Source: Tistrella mobilis
Lineage (GTDB): Bacteria; Pseudomonadota; Alphaproteobacteria; Tistrellales; Tistrellaceae
Reading direction: 5' to 3'
Length of the DNA: 64,000 nt
Assembly (NCBI RefSeq): GCF_039634785.1
Contig: NZ_JBBIAB010000009.1
Coordinates: 155,228 to 219,227 of the forward strand
The first letter of the stretch is position 1. Every line of letters starts with the position of its first letter. A program made the position numbers and the translations under genes. The notes under the pieces were generated by a model. The model was not told the DNA's origin and did not search any database. It saw only the letters and a program-made list of their open reading frames with translations. Shown in pieces: positions 1 through 7,988 of the stretch.

Positions 1-537
1 AGCCATCTGGCCAAGGTCGGGCTGTCCGGCGGGGCGGAGCACCGCAAGCCGGCCGAACTCTCGGGCGGCATGCGGCAGCGGGTCAGCATCGCCCGGGCCT
101 TTGCGATCGAGCCCCGGCTGCTGCTGCTCGACGAGCCCTTCGGGGCGCTGGATGCGCTCACCCGTGGCACCATCCAGGACGAGCTGATCCGCATCTGGTC
201 CGATACCGACCAGAGCGTGTTCATGATCACCCATGACGTCGACGAGGCGATCCTGCTTGCCGACCGGATCCTGCTGATGACCAACGGCCCGCGGGCCCGG
301 ATCGCGGAAAGCGTGGTCATCGATATCCCGCGGCCGCGGGCCCGGGACACCATCCTGCACGACCCGGCCTTCTATGCCATCCGCAACCACCTGGTCGAAT
401 TCCTGACCCGGCGCTCGCGGGAGCTGGCCGCCGGGGCCGGTGGTGCTGGCACCGGTGCCCCGCGCACCGTGCGCTTCGGCCGCGACGGCAGTGCCCAGGG
501 CGTCGATGTCGTGCCCTTCCAGCGTGCCACCCGTTGA
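1..537 (+). CDS. ABC transporter ATP-binding protein, nitrate/sulfonate/cyanate type (5' partial)
   Basis: This is the C-terminal part of an ABC importer ATPase; the start lies left of the window. The frame is open from base 1. It shows the signature motif LSGGMRQR (bases 58-81), the Walker B stretch LLLLDEPFGALDA and the switch histidine in MITHDVDEA. The downstream region has the long tail typical of the NrtD/SsuB/TauB/CynD class. The gene lies 89 bases before cyanase on the same strand, which suggests that it energises cyanate (or nitrate) uptake and forms a cyn operon with permease and binding-protein genes to the left. The cyanate assignment rests on context; sulfonate or nitrate specificity cannot be excluded. 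Confidence 0.85.
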   Translation, partial: SHLAKVGLSGGAEHRKPAELSGGMRQRVSIARAFAIEPRLLLLDEPFGALDALTRGTIQDELIRIWSDTDQSVFMITHDVDEAILLADRILLMTNGPRARIAESVVIDIPRPRARDTILHDPAFYAIRNHLVEFLTRRSRELAAGAGGAGTGAPRTVRFGRDGSAQGVDVVPFQRATR

Positions 538-550
538 GCGGCTTCCCGGT

Positions 551-595
551 CCGTTTCGTCGCACCCCGTTTCGTCGCACCCCGTTTCGTCGCACC
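551..595 (+). repeat. Three perfect 15-bp tandem repeats before cynS
   Basis: The unit ccgtttcgtcgcacc occurs three times head to tail with no mismatch, filling half of the gap between the ABC ATPase stop codon and the cyanase Shine-Dalgarno. It is not obviously palindromic. It looks like a slippage expansion that lengthens the intergenic spacer. Confidence 0.9.
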
Positions 596-626
596 CGTTC
601 ATCACGACCCGCAGCGAGGACCCCTC

Positions 627-1100
627 ATGAACATGACCAAGACCTCCACCGATGCGCCGCTGTCGAAGGCCGATGCCACGGCGCTGATCCTGGCCGCCAA
701 GGCGGCGCATGGCCTGACCTGGGAGGCGATCGCCGAGGGCATCGGCATGTCCCCGGTCTGGACCACCTCGGCGGCGCTGGGCATGAACAGCATGCCGGCC
801 GAGAAGGCGCAGGCGCTGGTGGCCCTGCTCGACCTGCCGGCCGCCGTCGTGCCGGCACTGGTCGCATTCCCGACCAAGGTCTGGGATCAGGCGGTGCCCA
901 CCGACCCCGCGATCTATCGCCTCTACGAGATCGTCGGCGTCTATGGCGAGACGCTGAAGGAGATCATCCAGGAGAAGTTCGGCGACGGCATCATGAGCGC
1001 GATCGACTTCACCATGCATGTCGACAAGGTCGAGGATCCGAAGGGCGACCGGGTGAAGATCACCATGAACGGCAAGTTCCTGCCCTATAAGGCCTGGTGA
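627..1100 (+). CDS. cynS: Cyanate hydratase (cyanase)
   Basis: Cyanase catalyses bicarbonate-dependent decomposition of cyanate to ammonia and CO2, which detoxifies cyanate and supplies nitrogen. The 157-residue product matches the family length (156 in E. coli). The N-terminal helical DNA-binding-like domain is followed by the catalytic domain with Arg98 and Glu101 in RLYEIVGVYG and Ser124 in GIMSAIDF. These correspond to the known Arg96/Glu99/Ser122 triad with a two-residue offset. I chose ATG 627 because a gcgagga ribosome-binding site lies just upstream; the open frame extends to 534 but only through the tandem repeats. It probably forms an operon with the preceding transporter ATPase. 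Confidence 0.97.
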   Translation: MNMTKTSTDAPLSKADATALILAAKAAHGLTWEAIAEGIGMSPVWTTSAALGMNSMPAEKAQALVALLDLPAAVVPALVAFPTKVWDQAVPTDPAIYRLYEIVGVYGETLKEIIQEKFGDGIMSAIDFTMHVDKVEDPKGDRVKITMNGKFLPYKAW

Positions 1101-1140
1101 CCCGGGATCTCGACGGCATTTGATCGCATGAGGTTTCAGG

Positions 1141-1168
1141 CGGGTGTCGCGAGAGATCGCGGCACCCG
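1141..1168 (+). terminator. Hairpin after cynS, probable terminator
   Basis: A 12-bp stem (cgggtgtcgcga pairing with tcgcggcacccg, one G-U) closes on a GAGA tetraloop 40 bases after the cynS stop. There is no U-tract, so termination would be inefficient or need Rho. Confidence 0.55.
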
Positions 1169-1188
1169 TCAACCTTGTGGATAAAAAC

Positions 1189-1206
1189 AAACAGTCTTGA
1201 CTGTTT
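1189..1206 (+). promoter_or_regulatory. Palindromic operator candidate upstream of tetR
   Basis: AAACAGTC-TT-GACTGTTT is a perfect 8-bp inverted repeat centred about 60 bases before the TetR start. A -10-like TATAGA (1210-1215) follows at once, so a dimeric repressor bound here would overlap the promoter. Autoregulation by the adjacent TetR is inferred. The same bases followed by a T-run could also fold as a weak AT-rich terminator, so the role is not settled. Confidence 0.55.
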
Positions 1207-1258
1207 TTTTATAGAGTCGCAGTCTTGAAACATGACGCGACCGGCCGGGGAGAGGGAG

Positions 1259-1906
1259 ATGACCGGTGCGAAGGTGCGGCGCACGCAGGAGGAGCGGAGC
1301 GCCGAAACCCGCGACAAGCTGCTCTATGCGACGCTCGACGTGCTGATGGAGGCCGGCCATGCCCGGTTGGCCACCCAGGCGGTCTGCGAACGCGCCGGCG
1401 TGTCCCGCGGCGCGATGCTGCACCACTATCCCACCCGCAGCGACCTGCTGGTTGCGGCGATCGAGCGGCTGCTCGACGACGAGATCATCGAGATGCGTGG
1501 CATGGCCGCCTCGGTGCGTTCGGGCGCGATCGGCCTGGACGCTTTCGTGGACGATCTGTGGCGGCGCTTCTCGGGCCGGCTGTTCTACATCACGCTGGAA
1601 CACATCACCGCTGCCCGGACCGATGACGATCTGCGCGATGCGCTGCTGCCGGTGGTGAAGCGTTTCCATGTCGCGCTCGACGACATGTGGACCGAGTTTT
1701 TCGAGGCCCGCGGCACGGCCGACCGGGCCACGACCACCGTGCTCAATCTGACGCTCTGCCTGCTGCGCGGCATGGGCGCCCAGACGGTGCTGAAACCGGA
1801 TCCGGACTATTATCAGGATCTGCTCAGGGCCTGGAAGACGATCCTCGCAACCCTTGTGGAGGGGCGGGGCTCAGGCGGCACGCTGGCGGGGAGTGTCGGC
1901 GTGTGA
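1259..1906 (+). CDS. TetR/AcrR family transcriptional regulator
   Basis: A 215-residue repressor-type protein. The N-terminal helix-turn-helix spans roughly residues 20-65, with the typical VCERAGVSRGAMLHHYPTR recognition segment; the C-terminal part is an all-helical ligand domain of unknown specificity. I chose ATG 1259 because ggggagaggg lies just upstream, although the frame is open to an earlier ATG at 1232. It precedes the ABC importer genes on the same strand by 95 bases, so it may respond to the imported substrate and control the importer. That role is inferred from position only. Confidence 0.88.
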   Translation: MTGAKVRRTQEERSAETRDKLLYATLDVLMEAGHARLATQAVCERAGVSRGAMLHHYPTRSDLLVAAIERLLDDEIIEMRGMAASVRSGAIGLDAFVDDLWRRFSGRLFYITLEHITAARTDDDLRDALLPVVKRFHVALDDMWTEFFEARGTADRATTTVLNLTLCLLRGMGAQTVLKPDPDYYQDLLRAWKTILATLVEGRGSGGTLAGSVGV

Positions 1907-2001
1907 AATCCACCCGCAAAACCGATCGGCCTCTCAAGAAGGGCCGGCGGCAGCTCCCCGGCGGGGCGGCGGGTTCTCGGGATGGCAAGGAGAAGACAGG
2001 G

Positions 2002-3240
2002 ATGGCAGGACGGATTGAGGCCCGCATGCGCCGGGCCGTGACGGCAGGCGTTTCGATCGCGGTGATGTCCCTCGCGCTCGGCGGCGCGGCGCAGGCAGAG
2101 ACCGCGCCCTTCAGGATCGGGGCGCTGAACCCGGTCACCGGCGCCGGCAGCCCCTATGGCCCCGGCATGCAGAAGGCGATCATCCTGGCGGCGGACGAGG
2201 TGAACGCCGCGGGTGGCGCCTGCGGCCGCAAGCTGGAAGTTTCGGCCGAAGATACCCAGACCTCGCCCGAAGCCGCCGTGCTGGCGGTGAAGAAGCTGAT
2301 CGAGGTGAACAAGGTCGATGCGGTGATGGGCACCTGGTCCTCGGGCATCACGCTTGCGGTCATGCCGATCACCACCCAGGCCGGGCTGCCGCTGCTGAAC
2401 ACGTCGGGCGCGCCGGCGATCTCCACCGAGGACAAGGCCGATCTGGTCTGGCGCTTCCAGGCGACCAATGACCGCTTCGGCCAGGCCTTCGCCAAGATCG
2501 CGACCGAGCGCGGCTTCAAGCGTCCGGCGACTATGGCCTATAACAACGCCTCCGGCATCGGCAATACCGAGGGCTTCACCAAGGCCTGGACGGCCGCCGG
2601 CGGCGAGGTCGTCTCCAGCGTGGTCTACGAGCCCAAGCGGCCGAGCTACCGGTCCGAACTGCAGCAGATTCTGGCGGCGAACCCCGACGTGATCGTCATG
2701 GGGTCCTATCTTCAGGACACCACCGTCATCCTGCGCGAATGGTATCAAAGCGGCCAGAGCCCGGATGTGAAGTGGATCATCCCCGGCTGGGCCGCCAATC
2801 AGCAGCTGATCGACGCGCTGGGCCCCGATGTGCTCGCCAATGTGATCGCGGTCGACAGCATCAGCAATGAGAGCGCACCGTCTTACGCCCATTTCGAGGC
2901 GGCCTATAAGAAGGCGATGGGGGCGGAGGCACCGGCCAATGTCTATGCGGCGATGACCTATGACATGGTGATCGCCTGGGGCCTGGCCATGCAGCAGGCC
3001 TGCCCCGACACGACCATTGCGGCGGTGAACGGCAGCATCCGGGCGATCGATGCCGCAGATGGCGCGCCGGTCTATACCTTCGCCGAGGGCAAGGCCGCGA
3101 TCGAGGCCGGCCGCAAGGTGAACTATGAAGGCGCCTCCAGCCGCCTCTCCTTCGACCAGTATGGCGACGTGACGCCCGATTTCAGCCTGTCGGAGATCGA
3201 TGGCGGCGCCTTCGTCCGCAAGGGCGTGGTCTCGTTCTGA
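2002..3240 (+). CDS. Branched-chain amino acid/amide-type ABC substrate-binding protein
   Basis: A periplasmic ligand-binding protein of the Leu/Ile/Val-binding (type I periplasmic-binding) superfamily, 412 residues. It has a Sec signal peptide of about 32 residues with cleavage expected after AQA. The mature start FRIGALNPVTGAGSPYGPGM is the classic first strand and ligand loop of this family. The ATG at 2002 is preceded by aaggagaag, a good ribosome-binding site. It is the first gene of a complete import operon (binding protein, LivH, LivM, LivG, LivF). The ligand cannot be read from sequence; urea, short amides, amino acids and peptides are all known for the family. Confidence 0.93.
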   Translation: MAGRIEARMRRAVTAGVSIAVMSLALGGAAQAETAPFRIGALNPVTGAGSPYGPGMQKAIILAADEVNAAGGACGRKLEVSAEDTQTSPEAAVLAVKKLIEVNKVDAVMGTWSSGITLAVMPITTQAGLPLLNTSGAPAISTEDKADLVWRFQATNDRFGQAFAKIATERGFKRPATMAYNNASGIGNTEGFTKAWTAAGGEVVSSVVYEPKRPSYRSELQQILAANPDVIVMGSYLQDTTVILREWYQSGQSPDVKWIIPGWAANQQLIDALGPDVLANVIAVDSISNESAPSYAHFEAAYKKAMGAEAPANVYAAMTYDMVIAWGLAMQQACPDTTIAAVNGSIRAIDAADGAPVYTFAEGKAAIEAGRKVNYEGASSRLSFDQYGDVTPDFSLSEIDGGAFVRKGVVSF

Positions 3241-3327
3241 TCCGGACCGGCCGTGCCCGCCCGGGCGACGCTTCGGCGTGCCGGGCGGGTCGGCCGCCTC
3301 GTTCCGGCCTCCCGTTCCGGGGTCCCC

Positions 3328-4200
3328 ATGGATACCGCCTATTATCTCAACCTGGCCTTCAACGGCCTGGTCGAGGGCTCGATCTATGCCCTCGGCGCGC
3401 TGGCGATCACGCTGGTTTTCGGCATCGCCCGCTTTCCCAACGCCTCCACCGGCGACCTGATGACGGTCGGCGCCTTCGGCGGCCTTGCCGGCACGCTGGC
3501 CGGGGGCGGGCTTCTGGGGGCGGCGATCGCCGGGGTGGGCGTCTCGGCCGCGGTGGCGCTCGCCTTCCATTTCCTGCTGTTCCGCAACCTGGCCCGGCGC
3601 TCGGCGGTGGCCTCGATGATCGCGTCGATCGGTCTCGCCTTCTTCCTGCGGTCGGCGCTCTCTTTCATCTTCGGCCATGATCAGCGGGTCTACGACCTGC
3701 CGCTGACCCGTGCGGTCCTGTTCGGGCCGATCCGGGTGCAGCCGACCGATCTGCAGGTGATGGGGGCGGCAGCTGCCGCACTGGCGGTGACTTTCGCCGT
3801 GCTGCACCTGACCCCGATCGGCCGCAGGATGCGGGCGGTCGCCGACAATCCCGATCTCGCCCGGGCCTCGGGCATCAATGCCGGGCGGGTGATGGCGGTG
3901 ATGTGGCTGATGGCGGGCGGGCTGGCCGGGCTCGGCGGCGTTCTGCTGGGCGCCAAGACCGTGGTGACCCCCGAAATGGGCTGGGACCTGCTGCTGCCGG
4001 CCTTTGCCGCCACCATCCTCGGCACCATCGGCAACCCGATCGGCGCCGTTCTGGGCGGGCTGCTGATCGGCCTGGTGCAGGAGCTGTCCACCCCCTTCGT
4101 CGGCTTCACCTACAAGATCGGCATGGGGTTCGCGGTGCTGCTGCTGATGCTGATGATCCGGCCGCAGGGGCTGTTCGCCCGCAACGCGCTGGTTCGCTGA
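3328..4200 (+). CDS. Branched-chain amino acid-type ABC permease, LivH-like
   Basis: A 290-residue inner-membrane permease with about eight hydrophobic segments. It begins FNGLVEGSIYALGALAITL, the usual LivH N-terminus, and has the conserved ADNPDLARASGI coupling loop that contacts the ATPase (about residue 170). The chosen start is ATG 3328; an upstream extension to 3253 has no membrane character. It lies 87 bases after the binding protein and 12 bases before the second permease, consistent with one transcript. Confidence 0.93.
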   Translation: MDTAYYLNLAFNGLVEGSIYALGALAITLVFGIARFPNASTGDLMTVGAFGGLAGTLAGGGLLGAAIAGVGVSAAVALAFHFLLFRNLARRSAVASMIASIGLAFFLRSALSFIFGHDQRVYDLPLTRAVLFGPIRVQPTDLQVMGAAAAALAVTFAVLHLTPIGRRMRAVADNPDLARASGINAGRVMAVMWLMAGGLAGLGGVLLGAKTVVTPEMGWDLLLPAFAATILGTIGNPIGAVLGGLLIGLVQELSTPFVGFTYKIGMGFAVLLLMLMIRPQGLFARNALVR

Positions 4201-4212
4201 GAGAGGCCGCCC

Positions 4213-5118
4213 ATGGAAAGCTATCTGGTCGCGGTCGCGGTGGTCACGGCGATCTACATGCTGATGACCTTCGGCCTGAACCTGCAATACGGCTTCACCG
4301 GCCTGATCAATTTCGGCCTGGTCGGCTTCTTCGCCATCGGCGCCTATACCAGCGCCCTGCTGGTGATGGCGGGCTGGCCCCTGCTGCTGGGCTTCGCTGC
4401 GGCGGCCCTGCTGGCGGCTCTTGCCGCGTGGCCGGTGGCGCTTTTGTCGCTGAGGCTCAGGATCGAGTATTTCGCCATCGTCATGCTCGGCTTCTCCGAG
4501 ACCGTGCGCCTGGTGATCACCAACGAGCGCGCGCTGACCGGCGGCGTTCAGGGGATCCCCGGCATTCCATCGGCCGCCCAGGCACTGGGCGTGGAGGGCG
4601 TCGACGGCAATCTGCTGACCCTGATCCTGCTGGTCGTGGCGGTGATCCTGGTGCTGGCGGTCAACTGGCGCCTGGTCCACAGCCCCTTCGGCCGGATGAT
4701 CCAGGCGATCCGCGACGACGAAGAGGCGGTGCGGTCGCTGGGCAAGCATCCGGGCCGGTTCAAGGTCACCGTGTTCATGGTCGGCAGCGCCTTCACCGGC
4801 CTCGCCGGCGCCTTCTACGCCCATTACGTCACCTTCGTGACCCCGGAACAGTTCGTCCCCCTGCTTACCTTTTATGTCTGGGTAGCGATGATCTTCGGCG
4901 GCGCGGGCCGGGTGGGCGGGGCCGCCATCGGCACTGTGGTGCTGATCGGTTTCCTTGAAGGCTCGCGCTTCCTGCGTGATGCCCTGCCGGGCGTTTCCGA
5001 AGTCGAGATGGCGAGCCTCAGGCTGGGGGTGGTCGGCGTTGCGTTGATGCTGCTGATGCGCTTCCGCCCGGACGGCATCCTGGGTGCGCCGTCGGCCGGC
5101 ACGAAGAAGGGGGGCTGA
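4213..5118 (+). CDS. Branched-chain amino acid-type ABC permease, LivM-like
   Basis: A 301-residue polytopic permease pairing with the LivH-like protein. The N-terminal motif LQYGFTGLINFGLVGFFAIGAY and the cytoplasmic coupling loop FGRMIQAIRDDEEAVRSLGK (about residues 160-180) are characteristic of LivM. ATG 4213 follows gagaggc. The coding end is 4 bases before the LivG start, which indicates translational coupling. Confidence 0.93.
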   Translation: MESYLVAVAVVTAIYMLMTFGLNLQYGFTGLINFGLVGFFAIGAYTSALLVMAGWPLLLGFAAAALLAALAAWPVALLSLRLRIEYFAIVMLGFSETVRLVITNERALTGGVQGIPGIPSAAQALGVEGVDGNLLTLILLVVAVILVLAVNWRLVHSPFGRMIQAIRDDEEAVRSLGKHPGRFKVTVFMVGSAFTGLAGAFYAHYVTFVTPEQFVPLLTFYVWVAMIFGGAGRVGGAAIGTVVLIGFLEGSRFLRDALPGVSEVEMASLRLGVVGVALMLLMRFRPDGILGAPSAGTKKGG

Positions 5119-5122
5119 CCCG

Positions 5123-5932
5123 ATGAGCCATCCTGACACCATCGCCGCCGCCGATCGTCAGCTGACGGTCGAGGGCGTTTCCAAAAGCTTCGGTGGCGTG
5201 CAGGTGCTGACCGATATCGGCTTCTCGGTGCCGGTTTCGGGGCTTTCGGGGCTGATCGGCCCCAACGGCGCCGGCAAGAGCACGTTGTTCTCGGTCGTCA
5301 GCGGGTTCCAGCCCGGCGATGCCGGCCGGGTCAGCTTTGCCGGCCGCGATCTCAGCCGGATGGGGCCGGTGGAACGGGTGCGCGCCGGGCTTGGCCGCAC
5401 CTTCCAGGTGCCGCGGGTCTTCGCCAGCCTGAGCGTGCGCCAGAATCTGGCGGCGGCGGCCCCGGGGCAGACGGGCGAGACCCTGGCCGGCGTGTTCTTC
5501 CGCGGCGCCCGCATCCGTCGGCAGGAGGCCGAGATTGCCGGGCGGGCCGACGGCATTCTCTCCTTTCTGAACCTCACCCGCGTGGCCGACAAGCCGGCCG
5601 GCGGCCTGTCGGGCGGTCAGCGCAAGCTGCTGGAACTGGGCCGCGCCCTGATGGTCCGGCCGAAGATGATCCTGCTCGACGAGCCCTTCGCCGGCGTCAA
5701 CCCGGTGCTGATCGAAGAGATCGCCGACCGGATCCGTGCGATCCGCGAGACCGGGGTCGACGGCAGCGGCGGCATCGGCTTCCTGATCGTCGAACACAAC
5801 CTGCCCTCGCTTTCGGCCCTGGTCGAGCGGATGATCGTGATCGATCGCGGCCGGCTGCTGGCCCAGGGTACGCCCCAGGCGGTGCTGGCCGATGCCCGGG
5901 TGCGCGAGGCCTATATGGGGGGCGCGGTATGA
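5123..5932 (+). CDS. Branched-chain amino acid-type ABC ATPase, LivG-like
   Basis: A 269-residue ATPase with Walker A GPNGAGKST (about residue 48), Q-loop GRTFQVPRVF, signature LSGGQRKLLELG and Walker B MILLDEPFAGV followed by VEHN. The LivG-type insertion between Q-loop and signature is present. ATG 5123 follows gaagggggg; the frame stays open to 5084 inside the preceding gene. The stop overlaps the next start as ATGA. Confidence 0.93.
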   Translation: MSHPDTIAAADRQLTVEGVSKSFGGVQVLTDIGFSVPVSGLSGLIGPNGAGKSTLFSVVSGFQPGDAGRVSFAGRDLSRMGPVERVRAGLGRTFQVPRVFASLSVRQNLAAAAPGQTGETLAGVFFRGARIRRQEAEIAGRADGILSFLNLTRVADKPAGGLSGGQRKLLELGRALMVRPKMILLDEPFAGVNPVLIEEIADRIRAIRETGVDGSGGIGFLIVEHNLPSLSALVERMIVIDRGRLLAQGTPQAVLADARVREAYMGGAV

Positions 5933-6633
5933 CCCGGCTGCTGACCGTCTCGGATCTTGCCGCGGGCTATGGCGAGGTCGACATCGTCTCGGGCATCTCG
6001 CTCCATGTCGATGCGCTGGAGATCGTGACCATCGCCGGCACCAACGGCTCGGGCAAATCGACCCTGGTCAAGGCGCTGATGGGGCTGCTCACCCGGGTGC
6101 GCGGCGAGATGCGCCTGGGCGATACCCCGCTGCCGGGCGTGCCGGCCGAAAAGCGTATCGGCATGGGCGTGGTCTATGTGCCCCAGGTCGAGAACGTCTT
6201 TCCGACCCTGACCGTTACCGAAAACCTGCAGGTGGTCGAGGGGGTGGCCGATCGCCGCCAGAGGATCGAGGCGATGTTCGACCGCTTCCCCGCCCTGGCC
6301 GAACGTCGCCGCACCCGCGCCGGCGCGCTGTCGGGCGGCGAGCGCCAGCAGCTGGCCTTCGCCCGGGCCCTGATGCCGGCACCGAAGCTGATGATCCTGG
6401 ACGAGCCGACGGCGGCGCTGTCGCCTGCCCTGGTCCACGAGGTGCTGGAGCTGATCCGCGGCCTGCCGGCGCTGGGGGTCTCGGCCCTGCTGGTCGAACA
6501 GCGCGCCCGTCAGGCGCTGGCGATCAGTGATCGCGGCTACATCCTGGATACCGGGCGGGTGGTGATCCAAGACACCGCCGAACGCCTGCTTGCCGATGAA
6601 CGCATGGCCGATCTCTATCTCGGCACCCATTGA
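5929..6633 (+). CDS. Branched-chain amino acid-type ABC ATPase, LivF-like
   Basis: A 234-residue ATPase with Walker A GTNGSGKST, the LivF-type GVVYVPQVENVFPTLTV Q-loop segment, signature LSGGERQQLAFARAL and Walker B MILDEPTAALSP. The GTN in Walker A replaces the usual GPN. Its start overlaps livG by four bases. It completes the LivG/LivF ATPase pair of the importer. Confidence 0.93.
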   Translation: MTRLLTVSDLAAGYGEVDIVSGISLHVDALEIVTIAGTNGSGKSTLVKALMGLLTRVRGEMRLGDTPLPGVPAEKRIGMGVVYVPQVENVFPTLTVTENLQVVEGVADRRQRIEAMFDRFPALAERRRTRAGALSGGERQQLAFARALMPAPKLMILDEPTAALSPALVHEVLELIRGLPALGVSALLVEQRARQALAISDRGYILDTGRVVIQDTAERLLADERMADLYLGTH

Positions 6634-6646
6634 GGATGATCCATTC

Positions 6647-7906
6647 ATGACCTCCGCTTCCAAGGCCGCGCCCCGGGGGGCCGGCACCGTCTTCCGCAAT
6701 GCCCGGGTGCTGGATGTCGTCGCCGGCCGCTATCTCGACGGCCAGTCGGTCTGGGTCGAGGGCGGGGTGATCCGCGCCATAGCCCCCGATGCCGACCGCA
6801 TGGCCGGTGCCGATGCCGAGGTGATCGATCTCGGCGGCAAGGTGCTGATGCCGGGCCTGTGCGACGCCCATGTCCATGTCACGGCGATCACGCCCAACTT
6901 CGCCGAACTCGGCCGGATGTCGCCCTTCTACGTCACGGTCCACACCGCCGACGTGCTGAAGGGCATGCTGGAGCGCGGCTTCACCACCGTGCGCGATGCC
7001 GGTGGTGCCGATTGGGGGCTGGCCAAGGCGGTCGCAGAAGGCGCGCTGCCCGGTCCGCGGCTGCTCTATTGCGGCAAGGCGCTCTCGCAGACCGGCGGTC
7101 ATGCCGACATGCGCGGGCCCGGCCAGCAGGAACTGGGCGAGTGTTTCTGCTGTGCGGGGCTCGGCCGGGTCTGCGACGGCGTACCCGAGATGCGCCGGGC
7201 CTGCCGTGATCTGATCCGCACCGGCGCTACCCATCTCAAGCTGATGGTCTCAGGCGGTGTCGCCTCGCCGACCGACCGGATCGACAGCACCCAGTTCGCG
7301 ATGGAAGAACTCTACGCGGCAGTGGAAGAGGCCGAGGCCGCCAACATTCCGGTCATGGGCCATGCCTATACCGCCCGCGCGATCAACCGGGCGCTGGAGG
7401 CGGGTATCACCTCGATCGAGCACGGCAATCTGCTCGACGAAAGCTCGGTGCAGCTGTTCGTCGAAAAGGGCCGTTGGCTGGTGCCGACGCTTGCGACCTA
7501 TTCGGCCCTGGCCGAAGAGGGGTTGGCGGCAGGCATGCCGGCCGATCTGCACCGCAAGGTCTATGACGTGCTGGATGCCGGCCGCGAGGCGCTGCGCCTG
7601 GCCCATGCGGGCGGGGTCAGGATCGCCTTCGGCACCGACCTGCTCGGCATCATGCATCGCCGCCAGCTGACCGAATTCGCCCTGCGGGCCCAGGTCCAGG
7701 CGCCGATCGACGTGATCCGCTCGGCCACCACCGTCGCGGCCGATCTGTTCCGCATGGGCGACCGCATCGGCCGGGTTGAACCGGGCCTGCTCGCCGACCT
7801 GATCGTCGTGGACGGCGACGTCCTTCATGACGTCGCACCCTGGTCGCGGCCGGACGAGACCATCCGACTGGTGATGAAGGAAGGCAGTGTGCTGGTGGCG
7901 CGGTGA
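6647..7906 (+). CDS. Metal-dependent amidohydrolase (imidazolonepropionase/Xaa-Pro dipeptidase-like)
   Basis: A 419-residue amidohydrolase-superfamily enzyme with a split beta-sandwich around a TIM barrel. Metal ligands visible are His75 and His77 in DAHVHV, the carboxylated-lysine candidate in HLKLMVSGG, His in GHAYTARA, His in IEHGN and Asp in FGTDLLG. Relatives hydrolyse Xaa-Arg/Lys/Pro dipeptides or cyclic amides. It starts 13 bases after the importer ATPase and shares its terminator, so it probably processes the imported amide or dipeptide. The exact substrate is unknown. No signal peptide is visible, so the enzyme is cytoplasmic. Confidence 0.9.
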   Translation: MTSASKAAPRGAGTVFRNARVLDVVAGRYLDGQSVWVEGGVIRAIAPDADRMAGADAEVIDLGGKVLMPGLCDAHVHVTAITPNFAELGRMSPFYVTVHTADVLKGMLERGFTTVRDAGGADWGLAKAVAEGALPGPRLLYCGKALSQTGGHADMRGPGQQELGECFCCAGLGRVCDGVPEMRRACRDLIRTGATHLKLMVSGGVASPTDRIDSTQFAMEELYAAVEEAEAANIPVMGHAYTARAINRALEAGITSIEHGNLLDESSVQLFVEKGRWLVPTLATYSALAEEGLAAGMPADLHRKVYDVLDAGREALRLAHAGGVRIAFGTDLLGIMHRRQLTEFALRAQVQAPIDVIRSATTVAADLFRMGDRIGRVEPGLLADLIVVDGDVLHDVAPWSRPDETIRLVMKEGSVLVAR

Positions 7907-7933
7907 CCGGCACGTCCGGCGCATGAAAAGAAG

Positions 7934-7963
7934 AAGGGCGGGCCTCCGTGGAGGCCCGCCCTT
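7934..7963. terminator. Bidirectional terminator between the amidohydrolase and cobT
   Basis: A 13-bp perfect stem (aagggcgggcctc / gaggcccgccctt) with a CGTG loop lies between two convergent genes. A-rich sequence on the left and T-containing sequence on the right would let it act in both directions. Confidence 0.85.
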
Positions 7964-7988
7964 CCGTCTTCGTGCCGGTGACGGTCGG

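Noticed and set aside
1813..5142. Very long open frame on the minus strand opposite the ABC importer operon
   Set aside because: The translation is His/Gln/Arg/Gly-rich with no motif. The plus-strand frames encode unmistakable transporter proteins, so this is a GC-bias shadow.
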